NCBI GenBank assembly: GCA_947447615.1
Contig: CANFJQ010000002.1
Location: 1-51,937 of the forward strand
Source of the DNA: Comamonadaceae bacterium
GTDB lineage: Bacteria; Pseudomonadota; Gammaproteobacteria; Burkholderiales; Burkholderiaceae_C
Direction: 5' to 3'
DNA: 51,937 nt
The stretch's first letter is position 1. The number at the start of each line of letters is the position of its first letter. Shown here piece by piece: positions 18,610 to 26,745 of the stretch. The translations under genes were made by a program, and so were the position numbers. The notes under the pieces are model-generated. The model was not told the origin of the DNA and did no database searches. It saw nothing but the letters and a program-made list of their open reading frames with translations.

Positions 18610-20799
18610 TCACGCGGGTTCCAGCACCAGGCAGGACAGCGGCGGCAGATGCAGAAGCAGCGATTGTTCGTGCCCGTGCGCCCCCTGTGCCTCGGCATGC
18701 AAGCTGTTGTTGCCGATACCGCTGCCGCCGTACACGCTTGCATCGGTGTTGATCACTTCACGCCATGCGCCCCCTTGCGCAACACCGAGTCGATAAGCGG
18801 TGCGCGGCAAGGGCGTGAAATTGCACACCACCACCGCGCATTGGCCGCTGCGCGACCATCGGGCAAAGGCCAATACCGATTGGGCATGGTCTTCGTGCGC
18901 GATCCAGCTGAACCCGGCGGAATCGACATCCTGCGCGTGCAAGGCGGGCAGGTCGCGGTAGACGCGGTTGAGATCACGCACCAAGCGCTGCACACCGGCG
19001 TGTCCCGGCTGGTCTTGCAGATGCCAGGGCAGGCTTTGGCCATCGGCCCATTCGGTGGGCTGGGCGAACTCACCCCCCATGAACAATAGTTTTTTACCCG
19101 GATAGGCCCACATCAGGCCGTAGAGCGCGCGCAAATTGGCCAATTGCTGCCACGGGTCGCCCGCCATCTTGCCCAGCAGCGAACGCTTGCCATGCACCAC
19201 TTCGTCGTGCGAGAGCGGGAGCACAAAGTTTTCGCTAAACGCGTACATCAGCCCAAAAGTCAGTAAATTTTGGTGGTGGCGGCGGTAGACGGGGTCGAGC
19301 TGAAAGTAGTCGAGCGCATCGTGCATCCAGCCCATATTCCACTTGAAGTGAAAGCCCAGCCCACCGCTGGCCAGGTCGGGCGCTGGCGGGCGGCTCACGC
19401 CCGGGAAGGCGGTGGATTCTTCGGCAATCATCAGCGTTCCAGGCCGCTCCACGCCGACTTGGTGGTTGAGGCGGCGCAGGAAATCCATGGCCTCCAGGTT
19501 TTCGCGCCCGCCATGGGCGTTGGGTATCCATTGGCCGGGCTCGCGGCTGTAATCGCGGTACAGCATAGAGGCCACGGCATCGACGCGCAGGCCGTCAATG
19601 CCAAAGCGCTCCAGCCAGTACAAGGCGTTGCCGATCAAAAAATTACGCACTTCGGTACGGCCGAAGTTGTAGATCAGCGTATTCCAGTCCTGGTGAAAAC
19701 CTTCCTTGGGGTCAGCGTATTCATAGAGATGCGTGCCGTCAAAAGTCGCCAAACCGTGCGCGTCGCTGGGGAAGTGCGCGGGCACCCAATCCAAAATAAC
19801 GCCCAATCCGGCAGCATGGGCCGCGTCCACAAAATACTGAAAATCCTCCGGGTTGCCAAAGCGCGCCGTGGGCGAGAACATACCCAGCGGCTGGTAGCCC
19901 CAGGACGCATCCAGCGGATGCTCACTTACGGGCATAAGCTCTAGGTGCGTGAATCCCAGGTCGCGGGCATAAGGCACCAGGGTGTCGGCCAGTTCGCGGT
20001 AGTTCAGCCAGCGCCAGCCGTCCGCTTTGCGCCAGGAACCCAGGTGCACTTCGTACATCGACAAGGGCGCGTTCAGCGCATTGGCTGCGGCGCGCGATGG
20101 CTGCATTGCGCGCCGGGGTGGCAGCCCGCACACCACGCTGGCCGTGGCCGGCCGCAATTGGGTTTGGAAAGCGTAGGGGTCCGCTTTCAATGCGACCAGG
20201 CCCTGCGCGCCCAAGATTTCAAACTGGTAGGTATCACCGCGCACCACCTGGGGCACAAAGATTTCCCACACGCCGCAGCCATGGCGCAAACGCATAGGGT
20301 GGCGCCGCCCGTCCCACTGGTTGAAACTGCCGACTACCGATACCCGCTTGGCATTGGGCGCCCAAACGGCAAAGCGGGTGCCCGGCACGTCCGCACGGAC
20401 CTCGGGGTGCGCGCCCAGGCATTCGTAGGGCCGCTGGTGCGAGCCTTCGGCCAGCAGCCAAATGTCCGCATCGGAAAGGATTTCAGAGAAAGCGTAGGGG
20501 TCATCTAGCAGTGTGTGGTCAGCGGTGTTGCCTGCGCCCGGCTGCCAGTGCACCCGCAACTGGTAGTCAAAGGGCACGCTGCGCCCCGGCAGCACGCTGC
20601 TAAACACATCGCTATTTCCCAGTCGCTGCAAGCTGCCCGCTAAGCGATGCGTGTTGCGCTCTACCACGTCCACCGTGCGGGCATGGGCTAGCACGGCGCT
20701 AACCCACAAACGCCCGTCCTGCACATGCATGCCCAGCACGCCAAACGGGTCGGCGTGCCGCGCCGCCATCAGGGCGGAAACATCGTGGTCTTTGAGCAT
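18610..20799 (-). CDS. glgB: 1,4-alpha-glucan branching enzyme
   Basis: 729 residues, the common size of two-N-domain branching enzymes. It introduces alpha-1,6 branches into glycogen. Motifs: FAVWAPNAKRVSVVGSFNQWDG (CBM48), ILDWVPAHFPSD, the nucleophile in DGLRVDAVASMLYRDYSR, the acid in MIAEESTAFPGVS, and LPLSHDEVVHGK. The first residues (KDHDVSALMAARHADPFGVLG) match the GlgB N-domain. Second gene of the glycogen operon, 23 bases after the GH13 glucosidase. Confidence 0.96.
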   Translation of the reverse strand: MLKDHDVSALMAARHADPFGVLGMHVQDGRLWVSAVLAHARTVDVVERNTHRLAGSLQRLGNSDVFSSVLPGRSVPFDYQLRVHWQPGAGNTADHTLLDDPYAFSEILSDADIWLLAEGSHQRPYECLGAHPEVRADVPGTRFAVWAPNAKRVSVVGSFNQWDGRRHPMRLRHGCGVWEIFVPQVVRGDTYQFEILGAQGLVALKADPYAFQTQLRPATASVVCGLPPRRAMQPSRAAANALNAPLSMYEVHLGSWRKADGWRWLNYRELADTLVPYARDLGFTHLELMPVSEHPLDASWGYQPLGMFSPTARFGNPEDFQYFVDAAHAAGLGVILDWVPAHFPSDAHGLATFDGTHLYEYADPKEGFHQDWNTLIYNFGRTEVRNFLIGNALYWLERFGIDGLRVDAVASMLYRDYSREPGQWIPNAHGGRENLEAMDFLRRLNHQVGVERPGTLMIAEESTAFPGVSRPPAPDLASGGLGFHFKWNMGWMHDALDYFQLDPVYRRHHQNLLTFGLMYAFSENFVLPLSHDEVVHGKRSLLGKMAGDPWQQLANLRALYGLMWAYPGKKLLFMGGEFAQPTEWADGQSLPWHLQDQPGHAGVQRLVRDLNRVYRDLPALHAQDVDSAGFSWIAHEDHAQSVLAFARWSRSGQCAVVVCNFTPLPRTAYRLGVAQGGAWREVINTDASVYGGSGIGNNSLHAEAQGAHGHEQSLLLHLPPLSCLVLEPA

Positions 20800-20822
20800 A
20801 GGGTGCGGCGCGAAAGCGGTGG

Positions 20823-22475
20823 CTACTCGCGCGCCAGACCGAAGTAGCCGCCCCAGGGCTGCAAGGCCACATAGCCCTCGATCAGCAAAGCACCTTGCAG
20901 ACCGCTGCCCTCCAGCGACTGTGTGCCGTAGTGGGCGGGCGGCAGCGGCCAGTCCACCGCCGTGTCGCTGAAATTAAAAACACACAACACGCATTGCCCG
21001 GCATGGCTGCGCTCAAAGGCCAGCACCTGCGGATGCAGGGGCAGCAGCCGCATACCGCCATGCACCAGCACCGGGTGCTGCGCGCGCCAGCGGATCAGGC
21101 CGGTATAGAAATGAAGCAGGCTGTGCGGATCGGCGCGTTGCGCGTCGACCGCCAGCGCGAGGTGTTCTGGCGGCAGTGGCAGCCAAGGCTCGGCACCACT
21201 AAAACCGCCCAGCGCCTGCTGCGCTTCCCAGGGCATGGGGGTGCGGCAGCCGTCACGGCCCTTGAACTCGGGCCACATGGCTTTGCCAAAGGGGTCTTGT
21301 AATTGCTCGAATGGGATGTCCACCTGCGTGAGGCCCAGCTCATCGCCCTGGTAAATACAGGGACTGCCGCGCAAGCTCATCTGGAAAGCGGCAGCCAGGC
21401 GCAGCAGTCGCGCATCGGGCGCTGCCCCGCCCCAGCGCGTGGCCACCCGCATCACATCGTGGTTAGAAAGTGCCCAGCAGGGCCAACCGTCGCCCACGGT
21501 GGCCATGAAGGTGTCGAGCAGGCCGTGCAAAAACGTGGCGTTTTTATTGGCCCCCAGCAGGTCAAAGGAATAGGCCATATGCAGCTTGTCGCCGCCACGG
21601 GTGTATTCGGCCATGCGGGCCAGACCGTCGTCATCACCGATTTCACCGACCATGGTGCTACCGGGGTAGCGGTCCAGCAGGGCCCGCAACTCCTTCAAAA
21701 ATCCGAGGTTCTCGGGGCGGCTTTTGTCGTACACATGGTGCTGGCGGCTGTAGGGGTTGACCGGGTCGACCGACGCATCTTTGGGATCGGGCTGGCCGCG
21801 CCCTGGGTTGTTGCGCAACGCCTGGTCGTGGAAGTAGAAATTCGCGGTGTCCAAGCGGTAGCCATCCACTCCGAGCTCCAGCCAGAAACGCACGTCGTCT
21901 AGGATGGCTGCGCGTACCTGCGGGTTGTGGAAATTGAGGTCAGGCTGCGAGACCAAAAAGTTGTGCAGGTAGTACTGCAAGCGCCGGGTGTCCCACTGCC
22001 AGGCGCTGCCACCAAAGATGGAGAGCCAGTTATTCGGTGGCGTGCCATCATCACGGGCATCGGCCCACACATACCAATCGGCTCTGGGGTTGTCCTGGCT
22101 GGAACGGCTTTCGACAAACCAGGGATGTTGATCGGAGGTGTGCGAGAGCACCTGGTCGATCATGACTTTCAGGCCCAGGCTATGGGCATTGCTCACAAGT
22201 TCGCGAAAGTTGTCCAGTGTGCCGAACAGCGGGTCGATGTCGCGGTAGTCGCTGACGTCATAGCCGAAGTCTTTCATCGGGCTTTTAAACACCGGCGACA
22301 GCCACACCGCGTCTGCGCCCAGGGCTGCAACATGGGCTAATCGTTGCGTAATGCCCGGCAAATCGCCCACCCCGTCACCATTGCTATCTTGAAATGAACG
22401 CGGGTAGATTTGGTAGATGATGCCGCCGCGCCACCAATCTGCGTTTTTAAACCGCGCTGTGGACGCTGTTGTCAT
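20823..22475 (-). CDS. GH13 alpha-glucosidase / oligo-1,6-glucosidase-like
   Basis: 550 residues of the oligosaccharide-type GH13 (subfamily 23-like). Markers are the WWRGGIIYQIYPRSFQDSNGDGVGDLPGI opening (split here as WWRGGIIYQIYPRSF then DSNGDGVGDL), IDQVLSHTSDQHPWF, the nucleophile in GVDGYRLDTANFYF, the acid in TMVGEIGDDDG and WALSNHDVMR. It probably releases glucose from short malto-oligosaccharides in the cytoplasm. ATG 22475 is used; the TTG one codon upstream is unlikely. Its start overlaps by one base the stop of a degraded upstream gene (TGATG). First gene of the six-gene glycogen operon. Confidence 0.9.
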   Translation of the reverse strand: MTTASTARFKNADWWRGGIIYQIYPRSFQDSNGDGVGDLPGITQRLAHVAALGADAVWLSPVFKSPMKDFGYDVSDYRDIDPLFGTLDNFRELVSNAHSLGLKVMIDQVLSHTSDQHPWFVESRSSQDNPRADWYVWADARDDGTPPNNWLSIFGGSAWQWDTRRLQYYLHNFLVSQPDLNFHNPQVRAAILDDVRFWLELGVDGYRLDTANFYFHDQALRNNPGRGQPDPKDASVDPVNPYSRQHHVYDKSRPENLGFLKELRALLDRYPGSTMVGEIGDDDGLARMAEYTRGGDKLHMAYSFDLLGANKNATFLHGLLDTFMATVGDGWPCWALSNHDVMRVATRWGGAAPDARLLRLAAAFQMSLRGSPCIYQGDELGLTQVDIPFEQLQDPFGKAMWPEFKGRDGCRTPMPWEAQQALGGFSGAEPWLPLPPEHLALAVDAQRADPHSLLHFYTGLIRWRAQHPVLVHGGMRLLPLHPQVLAFERSHAGQCVLCVFNFSDTAVDWPLPPAHYGTQSLEGSGLQGALLIEGYVALQPWGGYFGLARE

Positions 22476-22672
22476 CAATGCTGGGGCTCCAAAAGTACAA
22501 CCGGCCCTGCGCCGATGGCTGCAAACATTGTAGGCGGGGCTGCCGTTGATACGACGGCGATCCAGCGTCCATCCGCGCGGCTGGAGGCCACCACCGCTTC
22601 AATGAATTGCATGCCGCGCAAGCCATCCTCCACGGTGGGTACCTGGCAGGCCAGTAGGTTGGGCGTACGCTC
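22475..22672 (-). pseudogene. Remnant of a Gfo/Idh/MocA-type sugar oxidoreductase C-terminus
   Basis: On the minus strand an open stretch of about 65 codons begins just after an in-frame TAG and has no start. It reads ERTPNLLACQVPTVEDGLRG, MQFIEAVVASSRADGRWIAV and ends at TGA 22477-22475. The PTVEDGLRGMQFIEAVV...GRWI pattern is the usual end of Gfo/Idh/MocA NAD(P)-dependent sugar dehydrogenases. The body is missing and the fragment abuts the end of rlmJ, so a deletion probably joined the two. Confidence 0.6.
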
Positions 22673-22675
22673 CTA

Positions 22676-23566
22676 TCAGCCCCCCGACTCCAGCGTATGC
22701 CGCGCATGCGTGTCTTGCTTGAGCGTCTGCACCAGTTGCGGCAGCGCCAGCGCCAATTGCGCTTTGAGCGTAAAGGGTGGGTTGATCAGGAACACGCCGC
22801 TGGCGGGCAGGCCCGGGCGCACGGTTTCGCCGGCGTCGTCTTGCAGCAGCTTGCTCGATTTCACGGTCAGCGTGATGTCCAGCCAACTCTTACCTGCTTT
22901 GTTGGCCAAGGTGCGCAGTTTGCGCGGCAGGTCGTGCGCCTCCGGGCGCGGGATGATGGGGTACCAGACCATGTAATTGCCCGTGGCAAAGCGCGTCAAG
23001 GCATCTGCCACCATGGCGGCCACGCGGCCATAGTCGCTTTTGATTTCATAACTTGGGTCGCACAGCAGCAGAGCGCGGCGCGAAGGCGGTGGCAGAAACT
23101 TTTTCACTGCTTCAAAACCGTCCTCGCGCGCAATCGCCACTTGCCGCCCGGCCTCCAGTTGCGCGATATTGGCGGTCAGGGTTTTGCTGTCTGTGGGGTG
23201 CAGTTCAAACAACTTCAGTTTGTCGCGCCCGCGCAGCGGCTGTTGGCAGATAAAGGGCGAACCTGGATAAACCTTCCACTGGCCCGGCGCATTAAATCCG
23301 GCGACCATGTCTAGATAGTCCTGCACCAGCGGCGCCCAGGGCTGGCTGGGGCTGGTCTGGGCCAGCTTCAGAAACCCTTGGCTGGCCTCGGCACTGGTTT
23401 GGGCGTAGTCGCCGTCCAGCCGATACAAACCGGCCCCGGCATGCGTGTCCATGACAGTAAACGGGGTTTCTTTGAGCGTCATGTGCTTGAGCAGCGCCAG
23501 CAAAACCATGTGTTTGAGCACGTCGGCGTGGTTGCCCGCGTGAAAAGCGTGTCGGTAACTGAACAT
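22676..23566 (-). CDS. rlmJ: 23S rRNA (adenine2030-N6)-methyltransferase
   Basis: 296 residues of the RlmJ (YhiR/ComJ) family, which N6-methylates A2030 of 23S rRNA using SAM. The N-terminal YRHAFHAGNHADVLKH signature is exact. DTHAGAGLYRL is the SAM loop and LLLCDPSYEIKSDY carries the catalytic DPPY-like motif, here DPSY. ATG 23566 matches the family start. It is divergent from the ABC permease gene; only about 80 bases separate the two starts. Confidence 0.93.
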   Translation of the reverse strand: MFSYRHAFHAGNHADVLKHMVLLALLKHMTLKETPFTVMDTHAGAGLYRLDGDYAQTSAEASQGFLKLAQTSPSQPWAPLVQDYLDMVAGFNAPGQWKVYPGSPFICQQPLRGRDKLKLFELHPTDSKTLTANIAQLEAGRQVAIAREDGFEAVKKFLPPPSRRALLLCDPSYEIKSDYGRVAAMVADALTRFATGNYMVWYPIIPRPEAHDLPRKLRTLANKAGKSWLDITLTVKSSKLLQDDAGETVRPGLPASGVFLINPPFTLKAQLALALPQLVQTLKQDTHARHTLESGG

Positions 23567-23644
23567 GGCGGCTATGGTAACCGCCGCTACTCCCCACCAA
23601 CGCGCTTGGCCGGACAATCGCTGTTTTGGCACCGACAAGTTTTC

Positions 23645-25285
23645 GTGGACCCTTTTTTACCCTTTTCATCCTTCATTCAGGACGGCGCGCAATTACTACA
23701 GCACGCGCAGTTTGCGCAGGCCTTGGCCTTGTCGCTGTGCAGCGGCTTGGCGGCCACGCTGCTGGCACTGGGCGCCAGCGCTTGCATCTTGTCCACGGGC
23801 TTGGGTTTGCGCGCACCGCGCAAGCATGCAGCGCTTTTGCCTGCCATGCTGGCCTTGCCGCATGTGGCTTTTGCGCTGGGCTGTGTATTGTTGCTGGCAC
23901 CCTCGGGTTGGTGGGTGCGGTTTTTGTTTACGCTGCTGCAACCCTGGGCTGCACTGATGCCCTGGCCGCTGGACGCGCCGCCGCCTTGGCAAAGCACGCA
24001 AGACCCCTGGGCCCTGGGTTTGGTGCTGGTGCTGGTGTGCAAAGAAATTCCGTTTTTATTGTGGGGTGCAATGGCGCATATGCAGCGGCCCGATGTGGCG
24101 CAGGCTTGGGCTGCGCAAATGCGTGTCGCGGCTACGCTGGGCTACAGCGCGCAGTCGGCCTGGTGGCGCGTGGTCTGGCCGCAGTTGCTGCCGCGCATGG
24201 CCGGGCCGCTGCTGGCGGTCTGGGCCTACAGCCTGTCGGTGGTGGACGTGGCCTGGATCATCGGGCCAGGCGCACCGCCCACGCTGGCCGTGCTGGCCTG
24301 GCAGTCGCTGCAGGATGCGGACCCGGCTGTCCGGGCGAAGGGGCTGGCGGCTGTTGTATTACTTTTGCTTTGCACCGTGCTGGTGGCTGGACTTGTATGG
24401 ATGCTGTACCGCATGGATGTGCGCTGGCTGGCCCCGGCGCGCTGGACGCGTGGGCCGCAGCGCTTGGAGCATGCCAAGGGCGCGAAAGGCAGCTCCTTCC
24501 GGGTCACTCTCGGGCGGTGCCTGCTGCGTACTTTGCCCGCCTTGTACGCGCTGGTCGCAGCGGCGCTTTTGTGGGGCAGCGTGGCTGGAGCCTGGCCTTT
24601 TCCTGCGCTGTGGCCGCAGGCTTGGACGCTGCAAGCCTGGCAGCAAGTGCTGGGCAGCACCAGCGTGCTGGGCACCACCTTGTGGCTGGGGCTGGCCAGC
24701 GCGGGCACTGCATTGGTGCTGGCAGTGGCTTGCCTGGAAAGCCTGCCTGCGCCTTGGCGTGCCGCGCTGTTTAGCGCCGCTTACCTGCCGCTGGCCTTGC
24801 CGAGCTTGCTCTGGGCGATTGGCTTGCAGCGCCTGTGTATCGCTTTGGGCTGGGACGCCAGCGCCTGGGGCTTGTGGTTGGCGCATAGCCTGAGTGTTTG
24901 GCCTTATGTGCTGCTCAGCTTGCAAGGCCCGTATGCAGCGCTGGACCCGCGTGGGGCGCAGTTGGCGGCCAGCCTAGGCCGCTCGCACGGGGCCTATCTG
25001 TGGCAGGTGCAATGGCCCCTTTTGCGCGCGGCCTTGGCGGCGGCGTTTGCGGTGGGCTTTGCGGTGAGCGTGGCGCAGTTTCTACCTACCTTGTTTGTGG
25101 GCGGCGGGCGCTTTGCGACGGTGACCACCGAGGCGGTGGCGCTGTCATCGGGCGGCCAGCGTTCGTTGCTTGCCGCTTTTGCCTTATTGCAATGGCTGTT
25201 GCCTGCATGCCTGTTCGCACTGGCACTGTGGCTGGGCCGCAAGCGGCGTTTTGCGCAGCCCTTTTTTGCGCGTGGCCTGGCTTAG
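23645..25285 (+). CDS. ABC transporter permease, fused two-domain (YnjC-like)
   Basis: 546 residues and roughly twelve membrane segments arranged as two MetI-type permease halves. Each half has an EAA-like loop contacting the ATPase: VAATLGYSAQSAWWRVVWPQL and AASLGRSHGAYLWQVQWPLL. This duplicated architecture is that of YnjC and of thiamine/iron-type permeases. No ATG fits; GTG 23645 is a tentative start without a good ribosome binding site. It is followed by its ATPase and a YnjF-like gene, as in the E. coli ynjBCDEF cluster, but no substrate-binding protein gene is present here. Substrate unknown. Confidence 0.8.
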   Translation: MDPFLPFSSFIQDGAQLLQHAQFAQALALSLCSGLAATLLALGASACILSTGLGLRAPRKHAALLPAMLALPHVAFALGCVLLLAPSGWWVRFLFTLLQPWAALMPWPLDAPPPWQSTQDPWALGLVLVLVCKEIPFLLWGAMAHMQRPDVAQAWAAQMRVAATLGYSAQSAWWRVVWPQLLPRMAGPLLAVWAYSLSVVDVAWIIGPGAPPTLAVLAWQSLQDADPAVRAKGLAAVVLLLLCTVLVAGLVWMLYRMDVRWLAPARWTRGPQRLEHAKGAKGSSFRVTLGRCLLRTLPALYALVAAALLWGSVAGAWPFPALWPQAWTLQAWQQVLGSTSVLGTTLWLGLASAGTALVLAVACLESLPAPWRAALFSAAYLPLALPSLLWAIGLQRLCIALGWDASAWGLWLAHSLSVWPYVLLSLQGPYAALDPRGAQLAASLGRSHGAYLWQVQWPLLRAALAAAFAVGFAVSVAQFLPTLFVGGGRFATVTTEAVALSSGGQRSLLAAFALLQWLLPACLFALALWLGRKRRFAQPFFARGLA

Positions 25286-25298
25286 GATGCGCTGGCTT

Positions 25299-26018
25299 AT
25301 GTCCAATTCGCCCGACACTCCCGCAGCGCTGCACCGACCGGCGCACAAGCCCGGCGACCCGCTGATGCCCAGTTCTCTTGACGATCCCCCGGCGCTACAC
25401 CTGCAAGTGCAGCGCCTGCGCAGCCCCGGTGCGACCTTGGTGCAAGGTCTAGACATTGCACTGCCTTCGGGCACGGTACACACCCTCATGGGGGCCAGCG
25501 GTTCGGGCAAGTCCAGCTTGTTGGCGGCGGTGTGCGGCACGCTGGCGCCGACCATGCAATTTCAGGGCGCGGTACATGTCATGGGGCGTCGCGTGGACCA
25601 CTTGCCCACGCGCGCACGGCGCATTGCTTTGTTGTACCAAGACGATTTATTGTTTGCGCACATGACGGTGCGCGAAAACCTGTTATTCGCTATTGCCGCC
25701 GGGCCGCAAGCCGCGCGCGAAGCGCAGGTGGCGCAGGCCTTGGAGGAAGTGGAGTTGGCCGGTTTTGCGCATGCCGACCCGGCTACGCTATCGGGCGGTC
25801 AGCGCGCGCGCGCCGCACTGGCGCGCGCCTTGTTGTCGCAACCGCAAGCTTTGATGCTCGATGAGCCCTTCGCCAAACTCGATGTGGCGCTGCGCCAGCG
25901 CATGCGCGCGCTGGTAGGGGGCGCAGTGGCCCGGCGCGGCATCAGCGCCCTGGTGGTCACGCACGATCCGGCCGACATCTTGGACGCGCAGCGCGTCACG
26001 CATTTGGCCGCACCATGA
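25299..26018 (+). CDS. ABC transporter ATP-binding protein (YnjD-like)
   Basis: About 239 residues. Walker A is GASGSGKSSLL, the Q-loop is LLYQDDLLFAHMTV, the signature is LSGGQRARAALARALL and Walker B is ALMLDEPFAKLD, followed by the H-loop VVTHDP. All are intact, so it should power the adjoining permease. Three in-frame ATGs (25287, 25299, 25365) are possible; 25299 is chosen because AGGA lies about 11 bases upstream. The choice changes only a short polar N-terminal tail. It starts about 13 bases after the permease stop. Confidence 0.87.
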   Translation: MSNSPDTPAALHRPAHKPGDPLMPSSLDDPPALHLQVQRLRSPGATLVQGLDIALPSGTVHTLMGASGSGKSSLLAAVCGTLAPTMQFQGAVHVMGRRVDHLPTRARRIALLYQDDLLFAHMTVRENLLFAIAAGPQAAREAQVAQALEEVELAGFAHADPATLSGGQRARAALARALLSQPQALMLDEPFAKLDVALRQRMRALVGGAVARRGISALVVTHDPADILDAQRVTHLAAP

Positions 26019-26058
26019 GTCCGCATAACGTGTCATTACTTGCACCGACAATGCCGCT

Positions 26059-26745
26059 ATGTTGGACCGCTTTACTACCCGCCTGATACGCCCGGCTGTG
26101 CAGGCGCTGGCACGGCCGCTGCTGTATTGGGGTATTGCGGCCAATAGCATTACCTGGGCTGGGTTTGCCTTGGGTGTGCTCGCTGCCGCTTGTATAGCTG
26201 CGCAGGCCTGGATGGCGGGTTTGGTTTTGCTCTTGTGCTCGCGCCTGTGTGATGCCCTTGATGGCGCTGTGGCCCGTGGCAGCGGAGGTGGCACGGCAGT
26301 AGGTGGCTTCTTAGATATTGCTTTGGACTTTGTTTTTTATGCCTTGATGGTGCTGGCCTTTGCGCTGGCCGATCCGGCGCGCAATGCGCTGGCCGCAGCG
26401 GTTTTGATTACGGCTTTTGTAGGCACGGGCAGTAGCTTTCTGGCCTTTGCTGCATTGGCTGCGCAGCGCGGTTTGCATAACCCGCAATATCCTGAAAAAT
26501 CGTTGTACTTTGTGGGCGGCTTGACCGAGGCAACCGAGACCCTGGCAGTACTGTGTGCCATGTGTATTTGGCCTGCCTACTTCGTGCCGCTGGCCTATGG
26601 TTTTGCAGGCTTGTGCGCTATTACCTGGCTGGGCCGCATCGCCGCCGGAGTGCGTTTGTTGTCCGGTGCGCCGTCCGGTCAACACCAGGCGACTCGGGTG
26701 CAAGATGTGCCGCACGCACAGCGCGGGCAGGACAACCATGTTTAA
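26059..26745 (+). CDS. CDP-alcohol phosphatidyltransferase family membrane protein (YnjF-like)
   Basis: 228 residues with several membrane segments. The family active-site motif D(x)2DG(x)2AR(x)8G(x)3D(x)3D is recognisable as CDALDGAVARGSGGGTAVGGFLDIALD (two parts: CDALDGAVAR, then GGFLDIALD). Such enzymes transfer a phosphoalcohol from CDP-lipid or CDP-alcohol. The YnjF branch has no established substrate. It lies 40 bases after the ATPase gene and overlaps the next gene by eight bases, so all are probably cotranscribed. Confidence 0.85.
   Translation: MLDRFTTRLIRPAVQALARPLLYWGIAANSITWAGFALGVLAAACIAAQAWMAGLVLLLCSRLCDALDGAVARGSGGGTAVGGFLDIALDFVFYALMVLAFALADPARNALAAAVLITAFVGTGSSFLAFAALAAQRGLHNPQYPEKSLYFVGGLTEATETLAVLCAMCIWPAYFVPLAYGFAGLCAITWLGRIAAGVRLLSGAPSGQHQATRVQDVPHAQRGQDNHV

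Noticed and set aside
23626-24774. 382-codon plus-strand frame overlapping the permease gene
   Set aside because: It is Gly/Ala/Cys-rich frame-shifted translation of the permease; the permease frame has two proper MetI domains.
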